64,000 nucleotides of DNA from assembly GCA_003194525.1 (NCBI GenBank), contig NBIV01000166.1, positions 1 to 64,000 on the forward strand. The letters run 5' to 3'. Source of the stretch: Gracilariopsis chorda (lineage: Eukaryota > Rhodophyta > Florideophyceae > Gracilariales > Gracilariaceae). Made by a program: the position numbers and the translations under genes. The notes beneath the pieces are model-generated. The model made no database searches, had not been told where the DNA came from, and was given only the letters and a program-made list of their open reading frames with translations. This document shows positions 53,266 to 63,344 of the stretch, in pieces (the first letter of the stretch is position 1; every line of letters starts with the position of its first letter).

Positions 53266-54431
53266 ATGCACAAAGCACTGCGCTCTCTCCACGAAGATTC
53301 ACGTTCACTGTGGCTTCCACAATTCATCCAAGAGTATCATTCACCGCCATCCACGTTGTCTTTCCTCCGCACCCACGTCAGCCAATCCGTACCGTGCGTT
53401 TGGCGACAAGCTGCATCCTCGTGGAAAGCAATTTCATCGTGGCATCCAGCTCGTTTTGCCCACCTTCGTGAAAAAGTTGGCCATCGTAACATTCAAGTCA
53501 CACATACTCCCGATGGAAGAGCTGATGCTGTTGTTCAACTCCAACCCTCACAATCCCAACCTAGTTCAGCTGTTTTCGCAATGCCTGAACAACGACATGA
53601 AACACTTTCACAACTAATGGATCAACTTTTGAGACATCAAGCTCATCGACAACACTCGTGCGATTGTACGGATGTGCCCTATTACTCGGCTCAGGATTCG
53701 AGCCTTGTTCGAGACGTACCGCAATTAATGGAAGATATTCGTGAAGATACATTGCACTTTGCTTCTGAAGCGTTTGGTTCACAGCCTAGTGTGAAGAACA
53801 TATGGATTGGAGATGAACGTTCCGTATCCAGTATGCATGCCGATCCATATGAAAACTTGTACACAGTCGTAACGGGCATCAAGATCTTTTACTTGCGTCC
53901 TCCATGTGATGCTGCGCTTCTGGACAAGCCCGTTTTGCAAAATGCCAGATGGAAGGCATCTGCGAATGAAATGCACGATGAGCTTTGCGAATCTTGTGTA
54001 CAACCCGTTGAGATGTATGAAGGATGGAGCCTTGTGAAAGAAGAAGGGGAAACAGCGTGGATTGATGAGAACAGTTGCGAAGCTGAGTATGACCAGTGTC
54101 TACAAGTTCACCTTCATGCTGGTGACGTTTTGTACCTGCCTGCGTTGTGGTGTACGTTTACGCCCCTTTCTTTGTGGAGACCGAAACCCTGCGTAGCGTT
54201 TCACGAACTAACATTTCCTTTCACCTGTTCTGTTTTGTTTTTCGGTTACGGTTGTTTTTTGGCGTTGTAGATCATCGAGTGGCTCAACAAGGTATAACGA
54301 TCGCCATCAACTGGTGGTATGAAATGTGGTTTGGTCGAGATTGGGTATACAGGGAACTTTGTTCAAATTTGAGAACCATGTTAAAGGCACGAAATCTTTC
54401 ATCTCACCAAATGGACGATGACGTGAAATAA
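53266..54431 (+). CDS. JMJD7: JMJD7-type JmjC hydroxylase, two exons, 348 aa
   Basis: Fe(II)/2-oxoglutarate oxygenase; animal JMJD7 hydroxylates lysine of TRAFAC GTPases (DRG1/2). Exon 1 is 53266-54151, a 119-nt intron (GTACGT at 54152 to TAG at 54270), exon 2 54271-54431. The join gives VLYLPALWYHRVAQQGITIA, restoring the second iron-binding His. The first two ligands are H and D in SSMHADPYENLY. Other family marks: KNIWIGDE, GIKIFYLRPPCD, INWWYEMWFG. The N-terminus has FLRTHVSQSVPCVWRQA (the usual xPxVxR-type start). Complete HxD...H triad and family-like length (about 316 in animals) support an active enzyme. Codons before ATG 53266 contain no ATG. Confidence 0.92.
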
Positions 54432-56324
54432 GTCGTAAGGGACTGCTCTGCACCGAAAAGAACGTCGCTGGCTTTTGGGCTGGTCACAGTACGATACTAA
54501 CGCTTTACGTGCCAAAAGTTTCCAGGTAGCCCTTCCGTCCTTCGGAGGAAGAACACTGAGCGCTTGTTACTCTTGGCACCTTGTTGGACGGATTAGAGCA
54601 CTGTTGTCCCTAACGCACAAAATTACGTCTGTTCGTCAAAGCTATCGTGGTTGTGTGGAATCGCGATGCTAAGTCAGCATTGGGCTGAATGTACTTGTGC
54701 TGAGGTGGGGGACCAGAAAAGATGCCACAGCGGCCCTGCCCGTGTCGAAGCAATGTGGCGACCTTTCCACATCTTAACGAGGAAGGAAGCCGAAAGCCGT
54801 GCGCGCCGGGTTCTGTTTTGGAACTCAGTCTTCGGCGAATACACTAGGACACAGAGTTAGTAAGTAGAAGTCAGCGCAGGACCTGGTCCGGAACAAGAAC
54901 AGTAGTATCTTTGGTACTCTATTGCGTTTGGCGGGACGTTTTTACTGCACGCTGCATTTGACGTGTATCGGTGTTTGGCTCGCACCAGCAGCATAGGAAG
55001 CAAACACCAAAGCTGATGACATCAGCTGACTTCAACAAGAAACGCTACTGGTCTTCTGAGGAGCAAGCTGGTCGTACAAAACAAACGACTTCCGATTCGT
55101 ACATCGTGCATTCCCATGAGCACAATGCACAGACATGCACAGACATGCGCACTATCATAAAAGCAGGCTCGGTTCACAGGCTCATTTGTACAGATCGCGT
55201 GCAATATTCATTTACCCTAGTAGAGATGGACTCAGGACGCCCATGGGGAGCTACATATCCAGATACAAAAGACTGCTGTGACAACTACGTGTTTACAGAA
55301 GCTGAAGTGATATGCAATTCTGTACGAGCGCCTTTTCGATTTGAAGACGCTGCTCCTGCCAATGTTGAACACGGTTTCTTTTTAAAAGGCATTCGTGATG
55401 TTCCTTGAAATCTATATTTCTATGCACACTGGTATAGGCTGTTGTGTTGTTAGTTCATGGTTGCATCATGTACATCGCGGGTCTCAGTTCTCGAATGATG
55501 TTCGGTGTTGTGAAGGTGACAAGAACTGGTCCACTTGCACGACAAAGAGATCTTGGTTCTGGGCCCTATTTTGTGTTTCGTACTGGAACCGACGAGCAGT
55601 GAAAAGCTAGGCTACCAGAGGTATCTACCAACGGTACTAAGTGAAGGCGAATCCCCAAACTCAGATTCGGCATCGCCGCACTCTGTAGGGCTCGACTTTC
55701 ACAACTTGTGCCGGGGAGCTACTACTAACATGGAAGGGTTGCAAGGATTGCTAAGGGTTAGATTGTTACCTGTAACCTTTAACCCTTCAGCGTTCTACCT
55801 TCGTAAGTTGGCGTTTGTATGCAGGCTGCTCTCCATACTTGTGTAGGTGCGGCCAACAAGGGCGAATACTCAAGCCCTGCAGACCTGGGAGGGGGGAAAC
55901 CGCGGGGGAGTAATACCCGGGCGGTCCGAAGAGGGTGGCATTGTTGGATGTGATCAAAATTACGCGATGAAAATGATTTTGCACAGAACAAATGGGTTCT
56001 GGACGCTGATCTACGAGTGGCATGCACGATACACTTCGCCACCCTTGATTCGCAGGATATCTACGTTTCAGCGCAGCTACGCGGATGATCCGGCTACCAA
56101 CGGTACCAGGGTAGCGCCCATCCCACAGTCGCCCTCGCTTTGAATGCGTGCGTACGGCGCTGGAGCCATCTTCTATCCATCGGCCGCCTTTGCCCCCCCC
56201 TCCCCCCCCCCCCCCCCCCCCCCCCCCCCGTCGGCTTTTTCGTTCCGCGATGAATAGCTAAGCACAACTGTCACTAAACGACGCTCTAACCTCTTCTTCG
56301 ATCTCTTCTACATCTCCGAACTGA
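54432..56324. other. Gene-free interval
   Basis: About 1.9 kb. Short open frames such as 54971-55408 have no recognised domain. Contains an inverted AAGGGTTA ... TTTAACCCTT (about 55751-55786), CTACCAACGGTAC motifs (about 55625 and 56094), and a poly-C tract just before the next gene. Confidence 0.45.
56193..56229 (+). repeat. Poly-C tract (C8-T-C28)
   Basis: A near-pure cytosine run about 95 bases upstream of the ATG of the next gene. It can form i-motif/G-quadruplex structures and is prone to length error in assembly. Confidence 0.9.
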
Positions 56325-57695
56325 ATGACTGCGCAGAAGCGAGAATCCCCGGCACCACAGCCCACGCAACTGCAAATGCACTCCCCAAATTCCCCGACTT
56401 TCAAGTCGTACCGCCGTCGCAACGACCCGCATGCAAGCCCGCCGCCGCCTTCCCGAGAAAACCGCTCCTCCGAACACAGACGCCCTTCCGATGACGTGCG
56501 ACCCTCCAGAGAGGGCTCCCCGAGTCGTCCAGTATCTCCACGCCGCACGCAACCGCAGCCCAACCTCCATCCAGACGATCTCAAACACTATCTGAACAGG
56601 AAACTTCGCTTTCTACACACGGATGAAAGGCACGTTGTTATTGCAATATGCACGGCCCATCTCAAAGGTCCTGCAAACCGTCGAAAGGAAGCAATCACAA
56701 TAACACTGTCCCCTTTCGTACGGGAACCCGACACCTTTGTTGACAAGTTGTGGAAGTACTTGGAAACAGCACCACCAGATGAACCGCCACCAGCAGCTAG
56801 CAACCTGCAGAATGGACGGGAAGCACGTCGGCATTCGCCCCGTCCTCCTTCTCAAGCTTCCTTGTCAGACGGTAGATCGCGTCGTCGTCGCAGAGGAACC
56901 AAGTCAAACCGCTCCAGGTCTTCTTCAGCCTCCTCTCAAAGACGCTATACAGAATCCCGTGATCGAAAGAGACCGCACGACAGGCGTTCCAAGCGCCGCC
57001 GTAAACGCAGCGAGCGTGAACGGCGTCATGACCGTCGATATGACTATCATTCAGACTCCGACTATGACGAACGTGGTCGCCACTCACGTAAACGGCGCCG
57101 TAGGCATCGCTACTCCGATGAAGAGTCTGAAAGGGATAGAGACCGCCATCCTGCTGAAAGGGATTCTAGAAGATATGAAGCTGATCGTGATCCAGATGAT
57201 AGACACCCTGAAGAACGAGATCGTTCTCCCCCGCGCTCTCGTCGCAGACCGGAACAGAGGTACTCTGAAGGACGAGACCGCAGTCCATATGGTCGTCCAG
57301 ACAGTCGACACGCGGACGAACGTGAACGGGAACGTGAACTTGAACGTGATCGCACTCCTCCTCCTCATAGACGAGGAGACCGGCCTCGGGATTTACGCAA
57401 CGAATTGTCGCGAAGAACGAAAGACGATGACAGAATAGCGCAACGTCGACATGGTGAAGCGTCGCGACACGCGTCTAATGTATCGCCTCCTCGAGGGACT
57501 CGTCGTCCGGCGTATGAGGACGAGGGCAGTCGTGATCACGAGCAGGGTGGACGGCGTGATGAGAGCGAGCATAAACCGAGCCCTGGTGGGCAGGGCTCGT
57601 CTGTGGACAGCAAGGGGAACGAGGCGTCGATGAAACTTCAGCATCTGCGTTCAAAGGCGCTTGCTAGCTTGAAGAAGACACCCTCTTTCAAATGA
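56325..57695 (+). CDS. PWI-like, Arg/Ser-rich splicing-type protein, 456 aa
   Basis: ATG 56325. After a Pro/Ser-rich N-terminus, residues about 86-150 (PDDLKHYLNRKLRFLHTD through LSPFVREPDTFVDKLWKYLE) resemble the four-helix PWI domain that binds nucleic acid in SRm160 and RBM25, including the closing FVDKLWKYL helix. The remainder is a long RS/RD/RE-rich region (e.g. SKRRRKRSERERRHDRRYD), typical of splicing co-activators in nuclear speckles. The C-terminus ends in LRSKALASLKKTPSFK. No RRM seen. The PWI core residues proper (P-W-I) are not evident, so the domain call is tentative; the SR-like nature is clear. Intronless as read. Confidence 0.65.
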   Translation: MTAQKRESPAPQPTQLQMHSPNSPTFKSYRRRNDPHASPPPPSRENRSSEHRRPSDDVRPSREGSPSRPVSPRRTQPQPNLHPDDLKHYLNRKLRFLHTDERHVVIAICTAHLKGPANRRKEAITITLSPFVREPDTFVDKLWKYLETAPPDEPPPAASNLQNGREARRHSPRPPSQASLSDGRSRRRRRGTKSNRSRSSSASSQRRYTESRDRKRPHDRRSKRRRKRSERERRHDRRYDYHSDSDYDERGRHSRKRRRRHRYSDEESERDRDRHPAERDSRRYEADRDPDDRHPEERDRSPPRSRRRPEQRYSEGRDRSPYGRPDSRHADERERERELERDRTPPPHRRGDRPRDLRNELSRRTKDDDRIAQRRHGEASRHASNVSPPRGTRRPAYEDEGSRDHEQGGRRDESEHKPSPGGQGSSVDSKGNEASMKLQHLRSKALASLKKTPSFK

Positions 57696-58104
57696 GCGAG
57701 TGTCTTTTCTAATGATACCAAAAAAATGAACTAACCCCACAAGATTGCTTGAATATTGCCACTCACTGGAAAACAGAGTTGAGTGCTTTTGTGATGATGA
57801 TGATGATGATGATTTGAAGACGCTTTCTGAGAAGGTAAGTTACAAGGCGAAACTAACAACAACGCAGAAGCCAATGGATGGGCATGTGTTTGCTCTTGAT
57901 AATAGTTGCGACGAACGACGACGAGTTAGATGTGATGGAGATAGCGTCTCTTTCCGTTCTTTTTCTTCCTCTTTTTGTGTTTTTTCCCTATTTTCCGCAC
58001 GCTTTCTTGACGAGGAACTGGTAGTGGTGCGCATTTTGTTTTGTTTTCTTTTTTCCGAAGAGCTTGTGGAGCTGTGCGTTTTTACTGATGTGTTGAGATA
58101 GTTA
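57696..58104. other. Convergent 3' interval
   Basis: About 400 bases. Holds a (GAT)7-like run near 57793-57813. No gene recognised. Confidence 0.4.
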
Positions 58105-58740
58105 TCACAGAGGATTTGCCATGAAGGTTTCTATTGCTTTGGCGTCCATTCTCATTAGATCCCAAACTCCTCCGTCGGGATAATGAGCACCTAGGGATAT
58201 GTACATTTGTTTCGCTCGGTGATTTGAGTTGTGGACGACCCATTCGACGTATGCGCAAGCGGTTTGAAAGGCGAGTTTAATGCAGTGAGCAAATAGTTTT
58301 CGACCGAGTCCTTTTCTTCGATGATGCTCTTGTACAAACACTTTTTTTTTTTGTTGGTTGTTACTTGTCAGCATGTGTGAGGGGGTGTTTTTGTGCAGCT
58401 TGTTTGGGGTGGTTTAGTTGTGCTTACAATCTTCTATGATGAGAGTTCGTCCTTTCCATGTGTCGTAGGCGTGGTAGGATACGACGAAGCCAACGGGAGT
58501 CCATTGGTTGTTGTTTTTATGTTCTGCAAAAGCTGAATAAAAGAGAGGGGGGGTTGTCTCGAAACCGTCGCGTGTTAGAGTTTGAACGGATGTCAACACT
58601 GCGTTTGACAGGTTCTGATATTGGGCGAGTTGCTGTACGAGTGGGTACAGTTGCTGCGCATCGGACGGATCGTTGCATGGTCGAATTCGATAGTGGGGCT
58701 GTTGGTGAGGTGGGCTGACTGTGGTGGCAGAGGACGACAT
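58105..58740 (-). CDS. SSAT-type GNAT N-acetyltransferase, two exons, 182 aa
   Basis: Acetyl-CoA transferase of the diamine/thialysine acetyltransferase group (SAT1/SAT2-like). Exon 1 is 58740-58428, an 87-nt intron (GTAAGC at 58427 to AAG at 58341), exon 2 58340-58105. The junction restores LIIEDLFVQEHHRRKGLGRK, containing the acetyl-CoA-binding Q/RxxGxG/A pattern (here RRKGLG). Other marks: YRIRPCNDPSDAQQLYPLVQ at the start, VGFVVSYHAYDTWKGRTL in the middle, AYVEWVVHNSNHRAKQMYIS near the end. Length (SAT1 is 171) fits. ATG 58740 (MSSSATTVS) was chosen over upstream codons, which read as leader. The acceptor follows a pure A run rather than pyrimidines, which is unusual. Confidence 0.88.
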
Positions 58741-59670
58741 TGGGAGGGGGGTGCGAAATTTGAAGGATGTGACAAGGATTATGGTGTGAATTGTGCGCGG
58801 AGGGTGACATGTGTTGGTTGTTTTGGGGGTGGAATTTGTTTGGTGGTAGCGGTAACCCTTTAACTCTTTGGTTTGCAAGTAAATATAGCGAGAGGCGGAG
58901 AGTGGTGGCAAACAACAGTCACTGTGGGGCTAGCGCAGCGTACAATGGCAAGGGGTACTGACGTGTCAAGCTGCACGCTGCGCGAAGAGCGCGTCGAAAT
59001 GCGGCTCTCTCGCTCTCACCTGCCGATGCTGCGCGCTGGCTGCCAAGTCGACAGTGACGGCGCGCGCTGAAAGGTGGCCGTCGTGCGCCCATTGCCACCC
59101 GCTTGCACTTCTTGCACGCAGTGCAACGGCGCGTACATGCTTCATTACGTTGCATAAGCGCACAGCGCACGCAGCCCCCCCAAAAAAAAGCTCGCGACCG
59201 TCCCCCCCCACCACGCAGCCACCCGACACCGCCCTGCACAATTCCAACTTCACTCTTCAGCCGTTGTATGTACTGAAAGCACTTGCGCTACAAATCGAGA
59301 CGTCTATTGCTGTCATGTCCTCGCTCGTTCACACCTCTTGTGCGTTACTTATCAAATTATATGCGGCGTTCTTCCAAAAAGCGCAACAGCGCAACCCACT
59401 CCCCACTCTCAGCCTACGCAATTGCCGTTTGTGCACACTCAAACATAACTCACACAACACATCGCGCTCCGTGCTCTTCAAGGGCGCAATTTGTTGCAAC
59501 TGCCACAATGCATTCGACGTATAAATGTATACTCGATACGTTCTCTTCCTTCAACCTGCTTCTTACGCTAAATACATTACCATCGTCTCTCCCCATCCAC
59601 CACCGCCTCCTCCCCTCCGCCATCCGTTGTTTATCATTTGCAACTTGCTATATCAACATCGCCTACCAAC
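58741..59670. other. Divergent interval with GCGC-rich island
   Basis: About 930 bases between divergent genes. GGTAACCCTTTAACTC (58850-58865), a GCGC-dense block (about 58960-59160), then a C-rich plus-strand leader (59590-59670). No gene. Confidence 0.5.
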
Positions 59671-60531
59671 ATGCAACGAACCGCACCCCCAACTCCCGTC
59701 CCCCCCACCGTCCAACCCGACAAGCATTACCCACACCATCAACAACATCAACCAAAGTACACAGCAATGCTTCCCCAACACCCCGATCAAACCCCTCCAG
59801 TAATCCTAATCGCGCATCCGCTACCAGCAACCTCCCATCCGTACATACCGCCACCGCCGCCCTTCCCAACATTCCAACGCACCGCAACGTCATCACTTCC
59901 GCCGCAAACGCTCGCTCTACCCACGCCGCCGCAGCCCATTCCGCCCCGCTTATCACATGCGCTCAAACCTTCCCCACCGCCGTTTACCGCCGATCAAATA
60001 ATCGGCTGGGCCTCCTATCACGCCAAGTATGGATGCAACCTGCCGCACTGCCCCCGTAATCGCTCCTTACAAACTCCCTCCACGCACACAACCGCCACCG
60101 CTGAACAGCCCGCTTCAACGCCTCAACCCGAGGCAGCGCCGTTCGAGGCGAGCGACCTCTCCCTTCTCCACTACATTTTACACTCACTACCAACAGAGCA
60201 GTGTTCATCCACCGCTTCTCAAACCGCCATGTCGAATCAACTGGCAATGTGTTCTCAACAGCAGCAGCGGCAACGTCATCCACCGCACGATGATGACGCG
60301 AAGAGCGAGTCAAACAACTGTGGCAGCCGACACGCTGAAACAGCCACTCAATCAAGTGCCGCCTCTGAACAAGAGCACAGCTCTGTGTCGTTTCGCGTGC
60401 ACGGACATGAACACACTTGCCAAGCGCTTATAGATGACGCTTTCAGCTGTGAAGTTGACGAAGATCTCATCCGACGTATTTTCTTTACTCCTTCCTTAGA
60501 AACGCACGACGTAACTCCGCCCAATACTTGA
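59671..60531 (+). CDS. Pro/Gln/His-rich protein, 286 aa, unknown
   Basis: ATG 59671 is the first in frame. The first 115 residues are Pro/Thr/His/Gln-rich (TFQRTATSSLPPQTLALPTP). A short block at about 115-140 (FTADQIIGWASYHAKYGCNL) and the end (QALIDDAFSCEVDEDLIRRI) look like ordered pieces. No domain was recognised. Possibly a transcription-related protein by composition only. A gene is likely because the frame is long and preceded by the same C-rich leader type as its neighbours, but confidence is moderate. Confidence 0.5.
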   Translation: MQRTAPPTPVPPTVQPDKHYPHHQQHQPKYTAMLPQHPDQTPPVILIAHPLPATSHPYIPPPPPFPTFQRTATSSLPPQTLALPTPPQPIPPRLSHALKPSPPPFTADQIIGWASYHAKYGCNLPHCPRNRSLQTPSTHTTATAEQPASTPQPEAAPFEASDLSLLHYILHSLPTEQCSSTASQTAMSNQLAMCSQQQQRQRHPPHDDDAKSESNNCGSRHAETATQSSAASEQEHSSVSFRVHGHEHTCQALIDDAFSCEVDEDLIRRIFFTPSLETHDVTPPNT

Positions 60532-62051
60532 ATAGGTATTCAGACTCACATTCACAACAGTTGCGCATTAATCTAAACATAAAAAACCCCGAAAAGATCT
60601 TTTTACATGACAACATGTATTGCAGTTGATATACGTTTAATCCACACGTTTTCCGAACACCAGCAGTGCTACACGCCGACTATCAGCAACGGCGCTTCCG
60701 GGTTTACTTGTCAGAAGTGTAACAAGTAAAAACCAACAAGACAGGCCTAACGAAAAGATGATCATCTCGTCAACAAGAAGCTGTCACTTTCCACCGGTTT
60801 GCGTTCACGGGCAACGAATCAAAAAGGGGCACAAGCTGTAAACAAACCAACAGCAAAGTTATTATAACTCCGTCACTCCACCCTCCCCCTCCGCCAAGCG
60901 CAACAAGCACAACGAAACGTGCGACCGCACGACTGACAGCTCCCGTGACTTGAGCCCAAACCGCAATCGCGTTCGAAGCATGCGTGATAAACAAGCCATT
61001 ACATAGTCACTATGGACACTTGACGAATGTTACTCTCCAACACGCTGTGCTACGTTGACAGCGTAACATCACGTTGTGAAGGCTCACAAACCAGTACCTG
61101 TACCGTCAGTACACCATGTCAAGCGTCGCCCGCCGCTGCACTTCACTTAGGAACGAGACAGTGCCCGTGGCCGGTAATGTACCGCTGTACCTAGGAACGA
61201 GACAGAACAGCTGGCTTGTATCAGCAACATCACATGAGTTAGCTATGATGCACGCAACGCCGCCTCGCCAATCAAGCAACGTCATCCTGCAACCTGAAGA
61301 GCTGGCAAGCACAAAGTATTTGTCATCTCCTCTCCTGAAAAGAGAAAAAGCAAAAGCGTCAACATTTCCAACGGTACCGCTGGTATCCGTATAACCCTTT
61401 ACTCATGGCAACTCCTACTAGATACAGCCAGTGTTAAGGCTATCGTATCGCCCTAAGGGCGCAGGGCTAAACTTTAGCCCTGCGCCGCTGTAGCCTACCG
61501 TGCACTTGATGCCGCTGTAAACCGAGAAAACATCGCTCGCTCCAAACAGGAGCAATGTGAGCCATCAGTTCACACGTGATGTGTGTGTGTGTCGTCCCAC
61601 GCCGACGGCGAAGCAAAAGCAAAGGCAGCACAAAAATATAACAGAAAAATAAATAAAAAGCATATAAAAAAATAAAAGGAAAACGACATCGGAAGCACAA
61701 AATAGATCCGAATCGAAAAAAAAAAAAACGCACGCCATCAGCGTGCCGCCATCACACGAAGCGCAAGTTGGACCACCACACACACGCGGAGGCCCGCGGA
61801 GGCACCAACCAAACGCCATGCGTAGTTCCCACACACACACGAACCCCCGGCTCCGTTTCCTTTTTCCCCTCATCAAAATAAAAAAGTTTCAGCGCCTCAA
61901 AACGCCAAACCGTTAAAAAACGAATAAAAATGCCCACACGGTTTTTGGAGTATGAGAAGCGTCCCCCTCAAAGAAACTTGTTCCCCTTTCCCATTTGTGC
62001 GCAGCTGCAGCAAAGCGCTTCCACACATACTGATCGTCACATCACAAAAGC
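60532..62051. other. Convergent interval with a perfect hairpin
   Basis: About 1.5 kb between converging genes. Holds the 14-bp inverted repeat at 61458-61486, a CCAACGGTACC motif near 61365, ATAACCC at 61390, and A-rich and CA-rich stretches (61660-61900). No gene recognised. Confidence 0.45.
61458..61486. other. Perfect 14-bp inverted repeat (hairpin)
   Basis: GGCGCAGGGCTAAA, one central C, then TTTAGCCCTGCGCC. It could act as a transcription terminator or pause structure between convergent genes, or be a short repeat element. Confidence 0.8.
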
Positions 62052-63344
62052 TCAGCATTCCACTTCAGAGCGAACGCTGTTTGCAAACTCCGTCAGAACG
62101 CCTCGAATTTCTCCCACAATGGCGTCAAAATCAGCCGTCTTTCTACTGGCAAGTAGTTTTGGTTTCCGGAACAACACCGTACACGGCGCTTCCCCATGTA
62201 ACGAAATATCAAACGACAGTCGAGCGCCATCATAATTCACGCGTACAACAATCACAGCATGCGGTTCTCCAGTGCGCGTGGTAGCCGCCCTACTACGGAA
62301 TCGTCGGAACGCCGGTGAACACTCCAACCGAGACAGAGCTGCAAGTAACGCAGTGAGAGTCATGGAAAACGACAACGGTACCAATACGCGTTGATCCTTT
62401 GCTGCGCGTTTGCGAAGTTGTTCACGATGATACACACCAGCAAGTCGAATGAGAATGGTTTCCGGACCAGCAGCCGGCAATATGTGCGCGCCGTACACAA
62501 CAGCTCGAACGAGAGATTCATCCATTCCAGGAGGCGGCGTGAGTCGAGCCGGCTGTTGTACATTCAGCGGAGAACGCCACGGTGTAGGTGCCTCACGTCG
62601 CAACAAAGCGGATGCACTTCTGAACAAATGCGCAATCACATTTCGTTCAATGCTTGTGAACAGTTGCGAGAAGGCGCGAAAAGAGGCCACAGCCGCTGTG
62701 GCAGCGAGTGCATCGGCGTCTACAGCATCGCACAAGGCGTGCACGCAACGTTCAAATAAAGGCTCCAAGCGGTTGTGAGGTTGATATTCATTTTGTGCAA
62801 GCACGACGGCGCGACGAGGTTGGTTCCTGTTGTTGCCCTTTGAACGACACAGGCGTAAGGTTGGACGACGGGGTAGACGAATTCCAAGTAGGTGATCATC
62901 GTCCAAATCATCCAAATTGAGCACGGATGCGTGGCTGTAAGTACTAGCTGCGTCGTCGTCATCGTCGTCGTCAGATGCGTGGATCGGACCTGGAGGAAGG
63001 ACAGGCACGTCCGGTAGATGACGACGAAGGGGCGGTGTAGCACGACGGTCCGGTCGAATGGAAACGCGGGGTGAGGAAGTAGTGGAACTTGAATCGGTTA
63101 CCGAAGAGATTCGAGGCTTTCCGAGAGGGAGCGGAGGTTGGTCATCATCGGAGTGAAGCGACGAAGGCGGTCGGTTTGAGTGCATGGAAGGCGGTGCATC
63201 GGACATGTCGTTCGGGGAGGTTGGTGAGTACGGAGTTACGGGCGAAGGAGGGCATACATCTGCGCCTGTTATGGAGCGGATGGTGGGAATGGTGGAGAGT
63301 GCGGGGACTCGCGGGATGGGTGGTCTGACTGTGAGAGCGCCCAT
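62052..63344 (-). CDS. 430-residue protein with C-terminal globular region, unknown
   Basis: ATG 63344 (MGALTVRPP); upstream in-frame codons are pyrimidine-derived leader. Residues 1-150 are Pro/Ser-rich and end in an acidic run (HASDDDDDDDAAS). From about 185 on the sequence looks folded: PLFERCVHALCDAVDADALA, FRAFSQLFTSIERNVIAHLF, LVRAVVYGAHILPAAGPETI, then HAVIVVRVNYDGARLSFDIS and a helical end. No known family was recognised. Shadow frames lie on the other strand. Confidence 0.65.
   Translation of the reverse strand: MGALTVRPPIPRVPALSTIPTIRSITGADVCPPSPVTPYSPTSPNDMSDAPPSMHSNRPPSSLHSDDDQPPLPLGKPRISSVTDSSSTTSSPRVSIRPDRRATPPLRRHLPDVPVLPPGPIHASDDDDDDDAASTYSHASVLNLDDLDDDHLLGIRLPRRPTLRLCRSKGNNRNQPRRAVVLAQNEYQPHNRLEPLFERCVHALCDAVDADALAATAAVASFRAFSQLFTSIERNVIAHLFRSASALLRREAPTPWRSPLNVQQPARLTPPPGMDESLVRAVVYGAHILPAAGPETILIRLAGVYHREQLRKRAAKDQRVLVPLSFSMTLTALLAALSRLECSPAFRRFRSRAATTRTGEPHAVIVVRVNYDGARLSFDISLHGEAPCTVLFRKPKLLASRKTADFDAIVGEIRGVLTEFANSVRSEVEC

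Noticed and set aside
54971-55408. 145-codon plus-strand ORF
   Set aside because: No domain, no leader of the usual type and no paralogue; not supported.
56737-57438. 233-codon plus-strand frame overlapping the RS-rich protein
   Set aside because: Shadow of the repetitive RS/RD coding sequence in another frame.
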